From NCBI GenBank assembly GCA_934277845.1, contig CAKQVV010000001.1:1-64000 (forward strand): DNA of 64,000 bases. The letters are read 5' to 3'. Below, in pieces: positions 35,918 to 44,270 of this stretch. The stretch's first letter is position 1, and every line of letters starts with the position of its first letter. This stretch comes from an uncultured Clostridia bacterium. GTDB taxonomy: Bacteria; Bacillota; Clostridia; Christensenellales; Pumilibacteraceae. The notes beneath the pieces were generated by a model, which worked only from the letters and a program-made list of their open reading frames with translations, ran no database searches and was not told the origin of the DNA. Both the position numbers and the translations under genes were made by a program.

Positions 35918-36044
35918 GCGCGTAATGCCGAATTATTGCGCCGTTGTGCCGATATTTTGCGCAAAGCCGACCGAAAACTTAAATGCGGCAGAAGATGACG
36001 ATATGCTCGCTTTCGGCAGCCCCGATAAAATCTTTCGTACATAA

Positions 36045-37283
36045 TCAGACCTCGTTCCCCTCGTAGTCCACCCATTTTTTGCGGTCGGGATCGATACAAA
36101 CCAGCATTTTATTAAGGTCGGTATCGTAAATCTGCTGACCGAGCGTCGGATAGTAAGACAGGCGTTCGGCAGTGCCGCAAACGGTCTTGTGACAGTTGTT
36201 GCGCGTCTTTATACCGCTGCCCGAACCGTCGCTTTCCCACAGTTTGAAGTCCGAAGAATTGACGCTGTTCCAGGCGGTCTGGGCGGTAAAATCGATATTG
36301 CCCTTCCACTTGCCCGGTATCTCCTCGCGCATAAGGTCGCCGAGCTTGCCGCCGGGCGTGTGCGCCGCGGTGCGTTCGATATTAAAGCCGATAAACGTGA
36401 CTTCCTGTTCGCCCACGAGCCGACCGTTGCCGTCGGGCGCGCCGTCGCCGCACCACTTGCCGAAGTACGGCAGATTGATGTTTCTTTCGTCAAGACAGTT
36501 AATCAGCGTGATCGGGTGGTTCGAGCCGCACCTTAATTCGTAATTGCCGAACGTAAAGCCGTACCTGCCGATCGTAGATCCGCAGTTTACGCACACGACG
36601 TGTTCGCCGCCGACCTGTATGCCCTCGTCGAAACCGTAGGCGTGCACGTTGGTATAATTGCTGTAATTGTAGTTGCTGCCGTCGGTCATGGTAAGACCTA
36701 TGCAGCCTTTTCCCGGCACGTCGGGCGTAATATCCAGTCCGACTCCGCGGGTTTCGAGCGCGTCGCCGTAGGAAATCATCGTGACGTTTTTCGCCTCGAC
36801 CCTGTCCGTCCTCCTCAGGTCGATACAACGCACGGCGCGGGAGTTATTCGCAAGCACGACGGCGAGATTTTCAAGCCGCAGCGACGAACCGTTCTGTATG
36901 CCGGCTTCCGTCCACGCGCCGCGCATGACCGACGCTTCGCCGCTTATGCCGGCGAGCGCCTGCGCCGAAACTCGGAACACCACGCCGTCACGGAACGAAC
37001 GCTGAAAACCGTACTCGTGATTTTGCCCGATAACGGCTATTTCGCGATGAACGCGCGGAAAAACCACAGCCGCGAGCGGACCGCCGTCGCCGAAGTCGGT
37101 AAAGCCGTCGATATTATAGACGCCGTTGTAAAAATAAACATTTTTGTTCTTTTCCGCGCACTCGGCAAACGCTTTTACGATCGTGCGCTCGTCGTGCGCG
37201 CCGCCGCAAACGTAATCCGCCGAAGCCCGGCTCTCCTCGGTGCCGTTCGCCGCCGCTATATAAATAAAACTCGCCTTGTCCAT
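36045..37283 (-). CDS. Right-handed beta-helix protein (pectate lyase-like fold)
   Basis: 412 residues, no signal peptide. Successive beta-helix turns are visible: SLRLENLAVVLAN, RVEAKNVTMIS, NYSNYTNVHAYG, HVVCVNCGSTIGRYG, HPITLINCLDERNI, EVTFIGFNIE. This is the fold of pectate lyases, polygalacturonases and some phage tail enzymes; no certain catalytic triad could be assigned. Start 37283 has a GGGAGA site, while the longer frame begins inside the promoter. The lack of a secretion signal argues for a cytoplasmic sugar-modifying enzyme or an unusual export route. Confidence 0.75.
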   Translation of the reverse strand: MDKASFIYIAAANGTEESRASADYVCGGAHDERTIVKAFAECAEKNKNVYFYNGVYNIDGFTDFGDGGPLAAVVFPRVHREIAVIGQNHEYGFQRSFRDGVVFRVSAQALAGISGEASVMRGAWTEAGIQNGSSLRLENLAVVLANNSRAVRCIDLRRTDRVEAKNVTMISYGDALETRGVGLDITPDVPGKGCIGLTMTDGSNYNYSNYTNVHAYGFDEGIQVGGEHVVCVNCGSTIGRYGFTFGNYELRCGSNHPITLINCLDERNINLPYFGKWCGDGAPDGNGRLVGEQEVTFIGFNIERTAAHTPGGKLGDLMREEIPGKWKGNIDFTAQTAWNSVNSSDFKLWESDGSGSGIKTRNNCHKTVCGTAERLSYYPTLGQQIYDTDLNKMLVCIDPDRKKWVDYEGNEV

Positions 37284-37319
37284 AGTTTTCTCCCGTTTTT
37301 CTTCGGTGCTTTTTACAAA

Positions 37320-37348
37320 ATAATACCACACTCCCGCGAATTTTTCAA
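37320..37348 (-). promoter_or_regulatory. Promoter of the beta-helix gene
   Basis: Minus strand: TTGAAA (37343-37348), 17 nt, TATTAT (37320-37325). Confidence 0.6.
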
Positions 37349-37375
37349 TCGGTTATACCCTCGTTATCGAAAATT

Positions 37376-37402
37376 AAAACGGAACCCGTGCGGCTCCGTC
37401 TT
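37376..37402 (-). terminator. Terminator of the ABC exporter operon
   Basis: Minus-strand stem around ACGGAGCC / GGGTTCCGT with one bulge, followed by TTTTAATTT; 24 nt after the second ABC gene. Confidence 0.6.
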
Positions 37403-37425
37403 AACGCGTGATTTATTTTTTTTCG

Positions 37426-39477
37426 TCAGTTCTCGAACTGGCTGGAATACAGTTGCTCGTAAAAACCTTTTTGTGCCATGAGTTCGGAGTGCGTGCCCTG
37501 CTCCGCCACGTCGCCGTCGCGAAGCACGAGTATCTTGTCCGCGCCCGTGATCGTGGACAGGCGATGAGCGATGATGAAACTCGTTCTGCCCTGCATAAGC
37601 GTTTCCATAGCATTCTGAATAAGCCGTTCGGTGCGGGTATCGACGGACGAAGTCGCCTCGTCGAGAATCAGTACTTTGGGATCGGACAACAGCGCGCGCG
37701 CAATGGTGAGAAGTTGTTTTTGTCCCTGAGAAATATTGTCCGCGTCCTCGCTGATAACGAAGTCGTAGCCGCCGTCGAGCGTGCGGATAAAGTGATCGGC
37801 GCACGCGAGTTTAGCCGCCTCGACGACTTCGGCGTCGGTGGCGTCCGGTCTGCCGTAGCGGATGTTTTCCATGATCGTGCCGCCGTACAGCCAGGTGTCC
37901 TGCAAGACCATGCCCATCTGATCGCGAAGTCCCGCGCGGGTGAACTCGGCAATATCCCTGCCGTCAAGGAAAATCTGTCCGCCGTTAAGGTCGTAAAAAC
38001 GCATCAGCAGTTTTACGATAGTGGTTTTCCCCGCGCCGGTAGGTCCGACGATCGCTATTTTTTGTCCTGCTTTGACGACCGAGGAAAAATCTTTGATAAC
38101 GATTTGTTCGGGATCGTAGCCAAAGCGCACGTTCCTGAATTCCACGTCGCCGCGCACGTTTTCCGGCACCGCGTCGCCCGTTTCTTTGATCTCTTCGGCG
38201 TCGAGGAACCCGAACACGCGTTCCGCCGCAGCCACGGTGGACTGAAGCGTATTCGCGATATTCGCCATCTGACCGATCGGCTGGTTGAACTGGCGGATAT
38301 ATGTGATGAACGACTGGATATTGCCCACGGTGATCGCGCCGCTCGCGGTCAGTACGCCGCCGAGAACACAGGTCACGACATAACCGATATTGCCGATAAA
38401 GTTCATGATCGGCATCATAAGACCGCTGAGAAACTGCGATTTCTGCGCAGTCCCCGCGAGTTCCTCGTTGTACCCGCGGAACTTCTCTATCGATTCGTCC
38501 TCGCCGCCGTAAAGTTGAATCACGGTATTGCCGGCGAACGCTTCTTCTATGTGCGCGTTGACTTCGGCAAGCGCGGTTTGCTGACGACGGAAGTATTTCT
38601 GGCTGAACTTGACGACCAGCATTATCAGTATCACGGAGATCGGGACGATCGCGACGGCAACCGCGGACATCAGCCAACTGATCCTGATCATCATCACCAG
38701 CACGCCCACGATCGTCGTGATCGAACTGACGAGTTGCGACAGACTTTGGTTCAGCGTTGTGGACACGGTGTCCACGTCGTTGGTAAGGTATGACAGCACG
38801 TTGCCGTTTGTGGTCTTGTCATAGTAGGACAGCGGCAGTTTGTTTATTTTTTCGTCGATGTCGCGGCGCAATCTGTACGAGGTCTTTTGCGCCACGCCCG
38901 CAAGAATAAACGACTGCGTGTACGAGATCGCCGCCGACACGAATATCAGCACGGATATGACCGTGAGTAAGCCGATTATCGCGTCTATGTCTATTGAAGG
39001 CGGCTCGTTAAGGCTCATCGCGAACACGCCGTCCGCATAGTTGCCGAGTTTGTCGCGGATCCCGCCGATCTGCTCGTCGGTGATCGCGCCGCCCGCTTTC
39101 ATTGCCTCGAAAAGTTCGTCGACGGTTTTGATGCCGGTGTTACGCGCCAGCGACGCAAGTCCGTCGAACGGCATTTCGCTGTCGCGCACCGTTTCGTCGA
39201 GTTGCGAATAAATCTGCTTCTGCATAAAGCCTTCGATGAGTTTGTCGGTGCTGTCGCCGAGAAGTCCCGGGATATTCAGCGTGAGAACGACCGAACCTAC
39301 CGCAAACACGAGCGAAATTATTATCGCGAAAAGCGACGGGCGCATATATCCGACTAATTTTTTCAGCGTTCCCTTAAAGTCCTTGGCTTTCTCGCCGGGG
39401 CGCATTCCGGGACCTCCCGGACCGTGTCCGCCCATAGGCCCGCGCGGAGGACGATTTACACTACGCTGTTCACTCAT
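37426..39477 (-). CDS. Heterodimeric multidrug ABC exporter, subunit with catalytic NBD
   Basis: 683 residues: Pro/Gly-rich start, six membrane helices, and a C-terminal ATPase with Walker A GPTGAGKTT, Walker B ILDEATSSVD (catalytic Glu present) and H-loop IAHRLST. The signature motif is ISQGQ rather than LSGGQ. An insertion of about 75 residues follows the first helix (LIEGFMQKQIYSQL to DEQIGGIRDKLGNY). It overlaps the preceding ABC gene by 8 nt (ATGAGTGA). Together the two subunits form a heterodimer with one consensus and one degenerate ATP site. Confidence 0.92.
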   Translation of the reverse strand: MSEQRSVNRPPRGPMGGHGPGGPGMRPGEKAKDFKGTLKKLVGYMRPSLFAIIISLVFAVGSVVLTLNIPGLLGDSTDKLIEGFMQKQIYSQLDETVRDSEMPFDGLASLARNTGIKTVDELFEAMKAGGAITDEQIGGIRDKLGNYADGVFAMSLNEPPSIDIDAIIGLLTVISVLIFVSAAISYTQSFILAGVAQKTSYRLRRDIDEKINKLPLSYYDKTTNGNVLSYLTNDVDTVSTTLNQSLSQLVSSITTIVGVLVMMIRISWLMSAVAVAIVPISVILIMLVVKFSQKYFRRQQTALAEVNAHIEEAFAGNTVIQLYGGEDESIEKFRGYNEELAGTAQKSQFLSGLMMPIMNFIGNIGYVVTCVLGGVLTASGAITVGNIQSFITYIRQFNQPIGQMANIANTLQSTVAAAERVFGFLDAEEIKETGDAVPENVRGDVEFRNVRFGYDPEQIVIKDFSSVVKAGQKIAIVGPTGAGKTTIVKLLMRFYDLNGGQIFLDGRDIAEFTRAGLRDQMGMVLQDTWLYGGTIMENIRYGRPDATDAEVVEAAKLACADHFIRTLDGGYDFVISEDADNISQGQKQLLTIARALLSDPKVLILDEATSSVDTRTERLIQNAMETLMQGRTSFIIAHRLSTITGADKILVLRDGDVAEQGTHSELMAQKGFYEQLYSSQFEN

Positions 39478-41239
39478 TTTTCAGTTCCTCCTCGGATAAT
39501 TGCGACCGCGCGATGTCGGCGTACACGGGGCACGACTTCATCAGTTCGCGGTGAGTACCCTGTCCCGCGACCTTGCCGTCGTCGAGTACTATTATTCTGT
39601 CGGCATTCATGATCGTACCCACGCGCTGGGCGACGATAATCACGTTTTTATCCGCGGCGGTTTCGCGTATCGCGGCACGAAGCCGGGCATCGGTCCTGAA
39701 GTCGAGCGCGGAAAAACTGTCGTCGAACACGAGTACGGGCGAATTTTTGTAAAGCGCGCGGGCAATCGCAAGGCGTTGTTTTTGTCCGCCCGAAACGTTG
39801 CCGCCGCTCTGGGCGATTTCGCTCTTGAATCCGCCGTCGCGACCGGCGATAAACTCGGTCGCCTGCGCAACGGACGCGGCTTGTTCCATTCTCTCGTCGC
39901 CGTCCGCGGCTTTCTCGTCGGCGAGTTTAATATTGCTTTCCACCGTACCGGAGAACAGCAGATTCTTTTGCGGTACGAACGCTACCGCCTCGCGCAGCGA
40001 CGCAAGCGTATAGTCGCGGACATCTCTGCCGTCGAGTTTCACGCTGCCTGCCGTCGCGTCGTAAAGACGGGGAATAAGTTTGACTATCGTGGACTTGCCG
40101 CTGCCGGTAGCGCCGATGATCGCGGTGGTTTCGCCGGGCGAGCACTTGAAACTCACGCCCGAAATCGCGTTCTCTTCCGCGCCGTCGTAAGAAAAACTCA
40201 CGTTGTCGAATTCGAGTTCGCCGCGAGAACTAACAAGCGGCACGGCGAACTCGCCGTCGCGCACGGATATCTCGCGGTTTAGTACTTCGTCGACGCGGCG
40301 TGCTGACACGAGCGAGCGGGGCGCGAGCACGAATACCATGGTGATGACCATAAACGACATTATGATCTGCACGGCGTAACTCATGAAAGCCATCATCGCG
40401 GCGACGTCGGTCACGTCTTTCGCAAAGTACGACGCGATCCATACGACCGCGACGGACACTCCGTTCATCGCGATATTGATGACCGGGAACAGCGCGCTCA
40501 TCACGCGGTTGGTGAAGAGGTTTACGGAAGTGAGTTCGCGGTTCACGTCGTCGAAACGCGCTTCCTCGCGGGATTCGGCGTTGAACGCACGCACGACGAG
40601 CATGCCGTTAAGTCCCTCTCTCGCCACGCCGTTGAGTCTGTCGATCAGCGTTTGCAATTTCATGAATTTCGGCTGGACGATCGCCATCAGCACGATTATC
40701 GCGATAAGAACGAGTGCGACAGCGGCGACGATCACCCACAAAAGATAACTCATGCCGGCGGTGAGGCGCACCGCTTTGACGATGCCGCCGATCGCCATGA
40801 CGGGGGCGTACATGACCATGCGGACGAGCATTATCGAGAAGTTCTGGATCTGCGTCACGTCGTTGGTACTGCGTGTGATCAGCGACGAAACCGTGAACTT
40901 GTCGACGTCGGCGGCGGAAAACGCGGAAACCTTGTCGAACAGGTCGCGGCGAAGGTCGCGCGACGCTTTCGAACCGAGAATCGCGGCGATATAACCGACC
41001 GCAACCGCACAAACCGTTGTTGCCGCGGCATACCCGAGCATTATTCCGCCGTAGTAGAGTATCGTGCGCGTTTTGTCCGCGGCGTTAAGATCGGTGAGCG
41101 TATTGACTATGTTTTTCATATAGTCCGGAAGTTCAAGATCGCACAACGCTTCCGTCACCAGCAAAACGAACGCGGCAAGTATCAGATACCAGTATTTCAG
41201 GTAGTACGATCCGACTGTTTTCCTTTTAGTTTTTTCCAT
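39470..41239 (-). CDS. Heterodimeric multidrug ABC exporter, subunit with degenerate NBD
   Basis: 589 residues: six membrane helices, then an ATPase with Walker A GATGSGKST, signature VSGGQ and Walker B VFDDSFSALD, in which Asp replaces the catalytic Glu; the H-loop His is replaced too (VAQRVGT). These are the marks of the degenerate-site subunit in TM287/288- or BmrCD-type exporters. The start at 41239 has an AAGGAG site and overlaps the end of the marR gene by 14 nt, indicating translational coupling; the frame is open upstream inside marR. Confidence 0.92.
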   Translation of the reverse strand: MEKTKRKTVGSYYLKYWYLILAAFVLLVTEALCDLELPDYMKNIVNTLTDLNAADKTRTILYYGGIMLGYAAATTVCAVAVGYIAAILGSKASRDLRRDLFDKVSAFSAADVDKFTVSSLITRSTNDVTQIQNFSIMLVRMVMYAPVMAIGGIVKAVRLTAGMSYLLWVIVAAVALVLIAIIVLMAIVQPKFMKLQTLIDRLNGVAREGLNGMLVVRAFNAESREEARFDDVNRELTSVNLFTNRVMSALFPVINIAMNGVSVAVVWIASYFAKDVTDVAAMMAFMSYAVQIIMSFMVITMVFVLAPRSLVSARRVDEVLNREISVRDGEFAVPLVSSRGELEFDNVSFSYDGAEENAISGVSFKCSPGETTAIIGATGSGKSTIVKLIPRLYDATAGSVKLDGRDVRDYTLASLREAVAFVPQKNLLFSGTVESNIKLADEKAADGDERMEQAASVAQATEFIAGRDGGFKSEIAQSGGNVSGGQKQRLAIARALYKNSPVLVFDDSFSALDFRTDARLRAAIRETAADKNVIIVAQRVGTIMNADRIIVLDDGKVAGQGTHRELMKSCPVYADIARSQLSEEELKNE

Positions 41240-41690
41240 TGAAACAATCTCCTTGTTTGCCGTATTCGTGTACGCGCTCGTCCAGCATACGGAACGCCGC
41301 AAGTATGTTCCCTTTTTCTTCCGGCGTGAAATTCTCGTCGATGCGCGCGTTGAGTTCGTCGTAGATTTTATCCGCTTTTTTAAATGCTTCTCTTCCCTTG
41401 TCCGTGACGGCAAGCACGACTTTGCGGCGGTCGTTCTCGTCGCGGCGGCGCGTGATAATCCCCAGTTTTTCCAGCCGGATCGTTATGTTCGTCGTATTCG
41501 ACAGCGGCGTTTTCAGTTCCCGGCAAACGTCGCCCACCGTTATTCCGTCGCCGAGCCGGCGTATGCATGTCAGCGTGAACGCTTGCGGCGGCGTAAGCCC
41601 CGCTTCTCTGAACGGCGCAAACAATATCTTCGTGATTCCGCCGTGTATCGACCTTAAATGCCCGTGTATGTCCTCGGTAAACTGACTCAT
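41226..41690 (-). CDS. MarR family transcriptional regulator
   Basis: 154 residues with a winged helix-turn-helix: GLTPPQAFTLTCIRRL, VGDVCRELKTPLSNTTNITIRLEKLGI, wing TRRRDENDRRKVVLAVTDKG. First gene of the operon with the two ABC exporter subunits, so it most likely represses them until a toxic ligand binds. A palindrome (41709-41720) just after the -10 box is the probable operator. Ribosome site GGAGG. Confidence 0.92.
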   Translation of the reverse strand: MSQFTEDIHGHLRSIHGGITKILFAPFREAGLTPPQAFTLTCIRRLGDGITVGDVCRELKTPLSNTTNITIRLEKLGIITRRRDENDRRKVVLAVTDKGREAFKKADKIYDELNARIDENFTPEEKGNILAAFRMLDERVHEYGKQGDCFNGKN

Positions 41691-41708
41691 ACCGACCTCC
41701 GAAATTAC

Positions 41709-41720
41709 TTATCACGATAA
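41709..41720. promoter_or_regulatory. Probable MarR operator
   Basis: Palindrome TTATCACGATAA immediately downstream of the -10 box, covering the transcription start region. Position fits autorepression of the marR-ABC operon. Confidence 0.5.
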
Positions 41721-41722
41721 CT

Positions 41723-41751
41723 ATTTTATTTATATGTTTAATTATTGTCAA
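41723..41751 (-). promoter_or_regulatory. Promoter of the marR-ABC exporter operon
   Basis: Minus strand: TTGACA (41746-41751), 17 nt, TAAAAT (41723-41728). Confidence 0.75.
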
Positions 41752-41760
41752 GAAAATAAT

Positions 41761-41800
41761 AAAAAAATAAAGTGAAATTTTTGTCACAAAATTTCACTTT
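41761..41800 (-). terminator. Terminator of the L-serine dehydratase gene
   Basis: Stem AAAGTGAAATTT / AAATTTCACTTT with a TTGTCACA-type loop, followed on minus by a long T-rich run; sits just upstream of the marR promoter and insulates it. Confidence 0.8.
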
Positions 41801-41853
41801 TTGCGGGATTTTATAGGGATTGATAATGGTGTATCGGTTTTTTAACCTTTCTC

Positions 41854-43068
41854 TCACCGGTCGCAGGCGGCGTCGCCTTCGCGGTAGAGTTTTGCAAGAC
41901 CGCTCTCGCCGGTTTCTCGGTAGCCGCGCCCCAGGTCCTTGCCCGTTTCGTACATGGTTTCGACAATGGTATCAAATGAAACCTTGCGGGTATAGGTCAA
42001 AAAGTTGGAGATGGACAGCGCGTTTATCGCGCGCATTGCGGCGACGGCGTTGCGCTCGATACAGGGAATCTGCACAAGTCCGCGCACGGGATCGCACGTT
42101 AGTCCCAGATGATGTTCTATCGACAGTTCCGCGGCATACTCGATTTGTTCCAGACTCATGTCGAAAAGTTCGCCGAGCGCGGCGGCGGTCATGGCGCAAG
42201 CCGAGCCGATTTCCGCTTGACAACCGCATTCCGCCCCGCTGATGCTGGCGTTGGTCTTGATAAGATTGCCGATAATACCGCCGGTTGCGATGGCGTTAAT
42301 CACTTTTTCGTCGGTAAAACCGTGCTCGTCCTGCATGAATCTGAGCGCGGACGGCATTACTCCGCACGAGCCGCAAGTGGGTGCGGTGACTATCGTCCCG
42401 CCCGCGGCGTTTTGCTCGCTGGTGGCGTAAGCATAAGCGCAGACGAGCCTGTCGGCACGTACTTCCGCCGTTTCGCCGAGATAATGCTGACGATACAAAA
42501 ACTTCGCTTTGCGGCTGATGTCAAGACCGCCCGGAAGCGTGCCGGTCGCGGCTAATCCTTCCTTTATCGTGAGTTTCATGCGCTCCCAGACTTTGCCGAG
42601 ATAACCGAAAATTTCATCGCCCTCGCACTCGCGGACGTACTCGTAAAGACGCATATCGTTGTCGCGGCAATGCGCGGCTATTTCGTGAAACGAATTAAAG
42701 GAATAAACGTCCTCGCCGTCGCCGCCCTCGCGTCCCTCGAAAAGGATCGCGCCGCCGCCCACGGAGTAGGCGCGTTCGGTTACTTTCTCGTCGCCGTAAA
42801 CCGCCGTAACGTCCATGGTGTTTGGGTGAGGCAAATCTTTCGATTCGGTGTCGCAAACGATTTTCACGCGCCCGGGCATTACTTTCCGGATAACTTCGTC
42901 GGTGCCGTGACCGTTGCCGGTTGCCGCCAGACTGCCGTAAAGCGTGACGATATACCCGTCCGCCCCGCCGTGCCGCGACAAAAACTCCGTCACGATCTTC
43001 TCCGGTCCCATTGTGTGCGAACTCGACGGTCCCGCGCCTATTCTGTATAACGCTTTCAACGATTTCAT
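41854..43068 (-). CDS. sdaA: L-serine ammonia-lyase (dehydratase), iron-sulfur dependent, single chain
   Basis: 404 residues. Beta-domain start IGAGPSSSHTMGPEKIV and alpha-domain with TCGSCGVMPSALR, GAECGCQAEIGSACAMTAAAL and LTCDPVRGLVQIPCIERNA. The conserved cysteines ligate the 4Fe-4S cluster that activates serine; products are pyruvate and ammonia. Single-chain fusion of the beta and alpha parts as in E. coli SdaA, unlike the split Bacillus form. Start 43068 has a GGAG site; the longer frame would begin inside the -35 box at 43111-43116. Confidence 0.93.
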   Translation of the reverse strand: MKSLKALYRIGAGPSSSHTMGPEKIVTEFLSRHGGADGYIVTLYGSLAATGNGHGTDEVIRKVMPGRVKIVCDTESKDLPHPNTMDVTAVYGDEKVTERAYSVGGGAILFEGREGGDGEDVYSFNSFHEIAAHCRDNDMRLYEYVRECEGDEIFGYLGKVWERMKLTIKEGLAATGTLPGGLDISRKAKFLYRQHYLGETAEVRADRLVCAYAYATSEQNAAGGTIVTAPTCGSCGVMPSALRFMQDEHGFTDEKVINAIATGGIIGNLIKTNASISGAECGCQAEIGSACAMTAAALGELFDMSLEQIEYAAELSIEHHLGLTCDPVRGLVQIPCIERNAVAAMRAINALSISNFLTYTRKVSFDTIVETMYETGKDLGRGYRETGESGLAKLYREGDAACDR

Positions 43069-43087
43069 ACGTTTCACTCCGACATTG

Positions 43088-43116
43088 ATTTTATACCCGT
43101 TCGCCGGTAAAGTCAA
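43088..43116 (-). promoter_or_regulatory. Promoter of the L-serine dehydratase gene
   Basis: Minus strand: TTGACT (43111-43116), 17 nt, TAAAAT (43088-43093). Confidence 0.65.
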
Positions 43117-43216
43117 GGGAAACGCGCCGTGACGAGTAAGGATATTGTTCTTAATATTATCGTTGCCGTGCTGTCGCTACGCTCGGAATGGCAAGGATTT
43201 ATTCGTTTTCTCCCGT

Positions 43217-43373
43217 GGGGGATTCCACGCAAAACCTGATGGTTTTGCTCTGAATGACGTTCTGAACGGAATGTGCGCGTTAGAATTTTAAAATTGAATG
43301 TGCAGCCTCCGCGCTTCCTCGTCTTTCAGAGAAACAACCGAGTGGTCTTGCTCGGCTGTTTCGTGGAATCCCC
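43217..43373. repeat. Composite palindromic element, copy 2 (MITE-like)
   Basis: Left arm 43217-43258 (GGGGATTCCACG ... CTCTGAATGAC) and right arm 43321-43373 (GTCTTTCAGAG ... CGTGGAATCCCC), separated by 62 nt containing ATTTTAAAATT, as in copy 1 at 3953-4114. The arm hairpins (AAAACC/GGTTTT and AACAACCGAG/CTCGGCTGTT) differ from those of copy 1 although the flanks are conserved. Terminal inverted repeats GGGGATTCCACG / CGTGGAATCCCC. Confidence 0.65.
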
Positions 43374-43415
43374 GACATGGAGCGAATACGCAACCATATC
43401 AGCAATATCGGAAAA

Positions 43416-43690
43416 GACGGGGCGGCGGTTGCCGGCATTACGGCAACCTTTGGAACTAACGCTTACGCGTTGGTTCGCGTACGCGGGTTGCAATAACTAC
43501 TTTGGCAACGGTTGGTTCTGACGGGGCGGCGGTTGCCGGCATTACGGCAACCTTTGGAACTAACGCTTACGCGTTGGTTCGCGAACGCGGGTTGCAATAA
43601 CTACTTTGGCGGCGGTCGGTTCTGACGGGACGGCGGTCGGCGGCATTACGCCGACCTTTGGAACTAACGCTTCGCGTTGGTTCGCGAACT
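43416..43690. repeat. 104-bp tandem repeat of hairpins, about 2.6 copies
   Basis: Units begin at 43416, 43520 and 43624. Each contains a stem GGT-GC-G / C-GC-ACC with the loop GCATTA (43427-43448, 43531-43552, 43635-43656), then CTTTGGAACTAACGCTT. Unit 3 has two compensatory base-pair changes in the stem. The gene-free stretch 43069-43770 holds only this, the composite element and palindromes. Confidence 0.75.
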
Positions 43691-43716
43691 TTGTTTGCTG
43701 TTGCAAACAAAGTTCG
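43685..43716. repeat. Long perfect inverted repeat next to tRNA-Gly
   Basis: Fourteen-bp stem CGAACTTTGTTTGC / GCAAACAAAGTTCG with a TGTT loop, at the end of the tandem repeat block; no T-run, so not an ordinary terminator. Confidence 0.7.
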
Positions 43717-43729
43717 TCCCTTGGTTTCG

Positions 43730-43773
43730 CTCCAAAGATAAAAGGGCATCTTGCGATGTCCTTTTATCTTTGG
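43730..43773 (-). terminator. Palindromic terminator after tRNA-Gly
   Basis: Long dyad CCAAAGATAAAAGG / CCTTTTATCTTTGG; on minus an inner stem GG-CATC / GATG-CC is followed by TTTTATCTTT, consistent with termination after the tRNA. Confidence 0.55.
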
Positions 43774-43845
43774 AGCGGAAGACGGGGCTCGAACCCGCAA
43801 CATTCGGCTTGGGAAGCCGACGCTCTACCATTGAGCCACTTCCGC
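43771..43845 (-). tRNA. tRNA-Gly(CCC)
   Basis: Cloverleaf on minus: acceptor GCGGAAG/CTTCCGC, D-arm GCTC/GAGC, anticodon loop TTCCCAA (anticodon CCC), T-loop TTCGAGC, encoded 3' TCCA. Promoter TTGACA-17-TATACT at 43857-43885. Confidence 0.95.
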
Positions 43846-43856
43846 ACGACAGTGTC

Positions 43857-43885
43857 AGTATATACTTTTTGTAGTCCGATGTCAA
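43857..43885 (-). promoter_or_regulatory. Promoter of tRNA-Gly
   Basis: Minus strand: TTGACA (43880-43885), 17 nt, TATACT (43857-43862), 12 nt upstream of the tRNA. Confidence 0.7.
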
Positions 43886-43910
43886 TCGTACGACAATAAA
43901 AAACACGGAT

Positions 43911-43949
43911 AAAACAAAACGTCGCCCGGCTTTTACGGTCAAGCGACGT
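43911..43949 (-). terminator. Terminator of tRNA-Pro
   Basis: Stem ACGTCGC / GCGACGT with further pairing inside, then TTTTGTTTTAT on minus. It separates tRNA-Pro from the tRNA-Gly promoter. Confidence 0.75.
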
Positions 43950-43954
43950 CTTTT

Positions 43955-44031
43955 TGGTCTGAGTGAGAAGATTTGAACTTCCGACCTCTTGAACCCCATT
44001 CAAGCGCGCTACCGAACTGCGCTACACCCAG
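43955..44031 (-). tRNA. tRNA-Pro(GGG)
   Basis: Cloverleaf on minus: acceptor CTGGGTG/CACTCAG with a G-T pair, anticodon stem CTTGA/TCAAG, loop ATGGGGT (anticodon GGG), T-loop TTCAAAT, encoded 3' ACCA. Confidence 0.93.
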
Positions 44032-44124
44032 TCGCGAACGAACACCCTTCGTTCGGGTTATCATTATAGCACAACAAAATTCATAATGCAAGCGTTTTCG
44101 CAAATTTTATTAAACCCGAACATC

Positions 44125-44167
44125 AAAAAGTCGTCCTGCGCACGCGTCGACGCACACGCAGGACGAC
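44125..44167 (-). terminator. Terminator of the GH43/CBM9-like operon
   Basis: Eleven-bp stem GTCGTCCTGCG / CGCAGGACGAC with a GC-rich inner palindrome, followed on minus by five T; 103 nt after the last stop. Confidence 0.8.
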
Positions 44168-44270
44168 CTGAAGAAGAAATGGAAATGAAAAAAGGCTGTT
44201 TTATCCGCGCTTTACGCGTCCGGCGGGAAAATCGTTATCTCCCGCCGAAACGTTTCGGGTTTTGCGCGCG

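Noticed and set aside
43416..43690. Tandem repeats considered as a CRISPR array
   Set aside because: The 104-bp period is too long, there are no unique spacers between short repeats, and no cas genes are present.
43606..43899. Plus-strand reading frame crossing tRNA-Gly
   Set aside because: Its peptide (RRGSNPQHSAWEADALPLSHF) is the usual artefact of translating the antisense of a tRNA; the tRNA explains the conservation.
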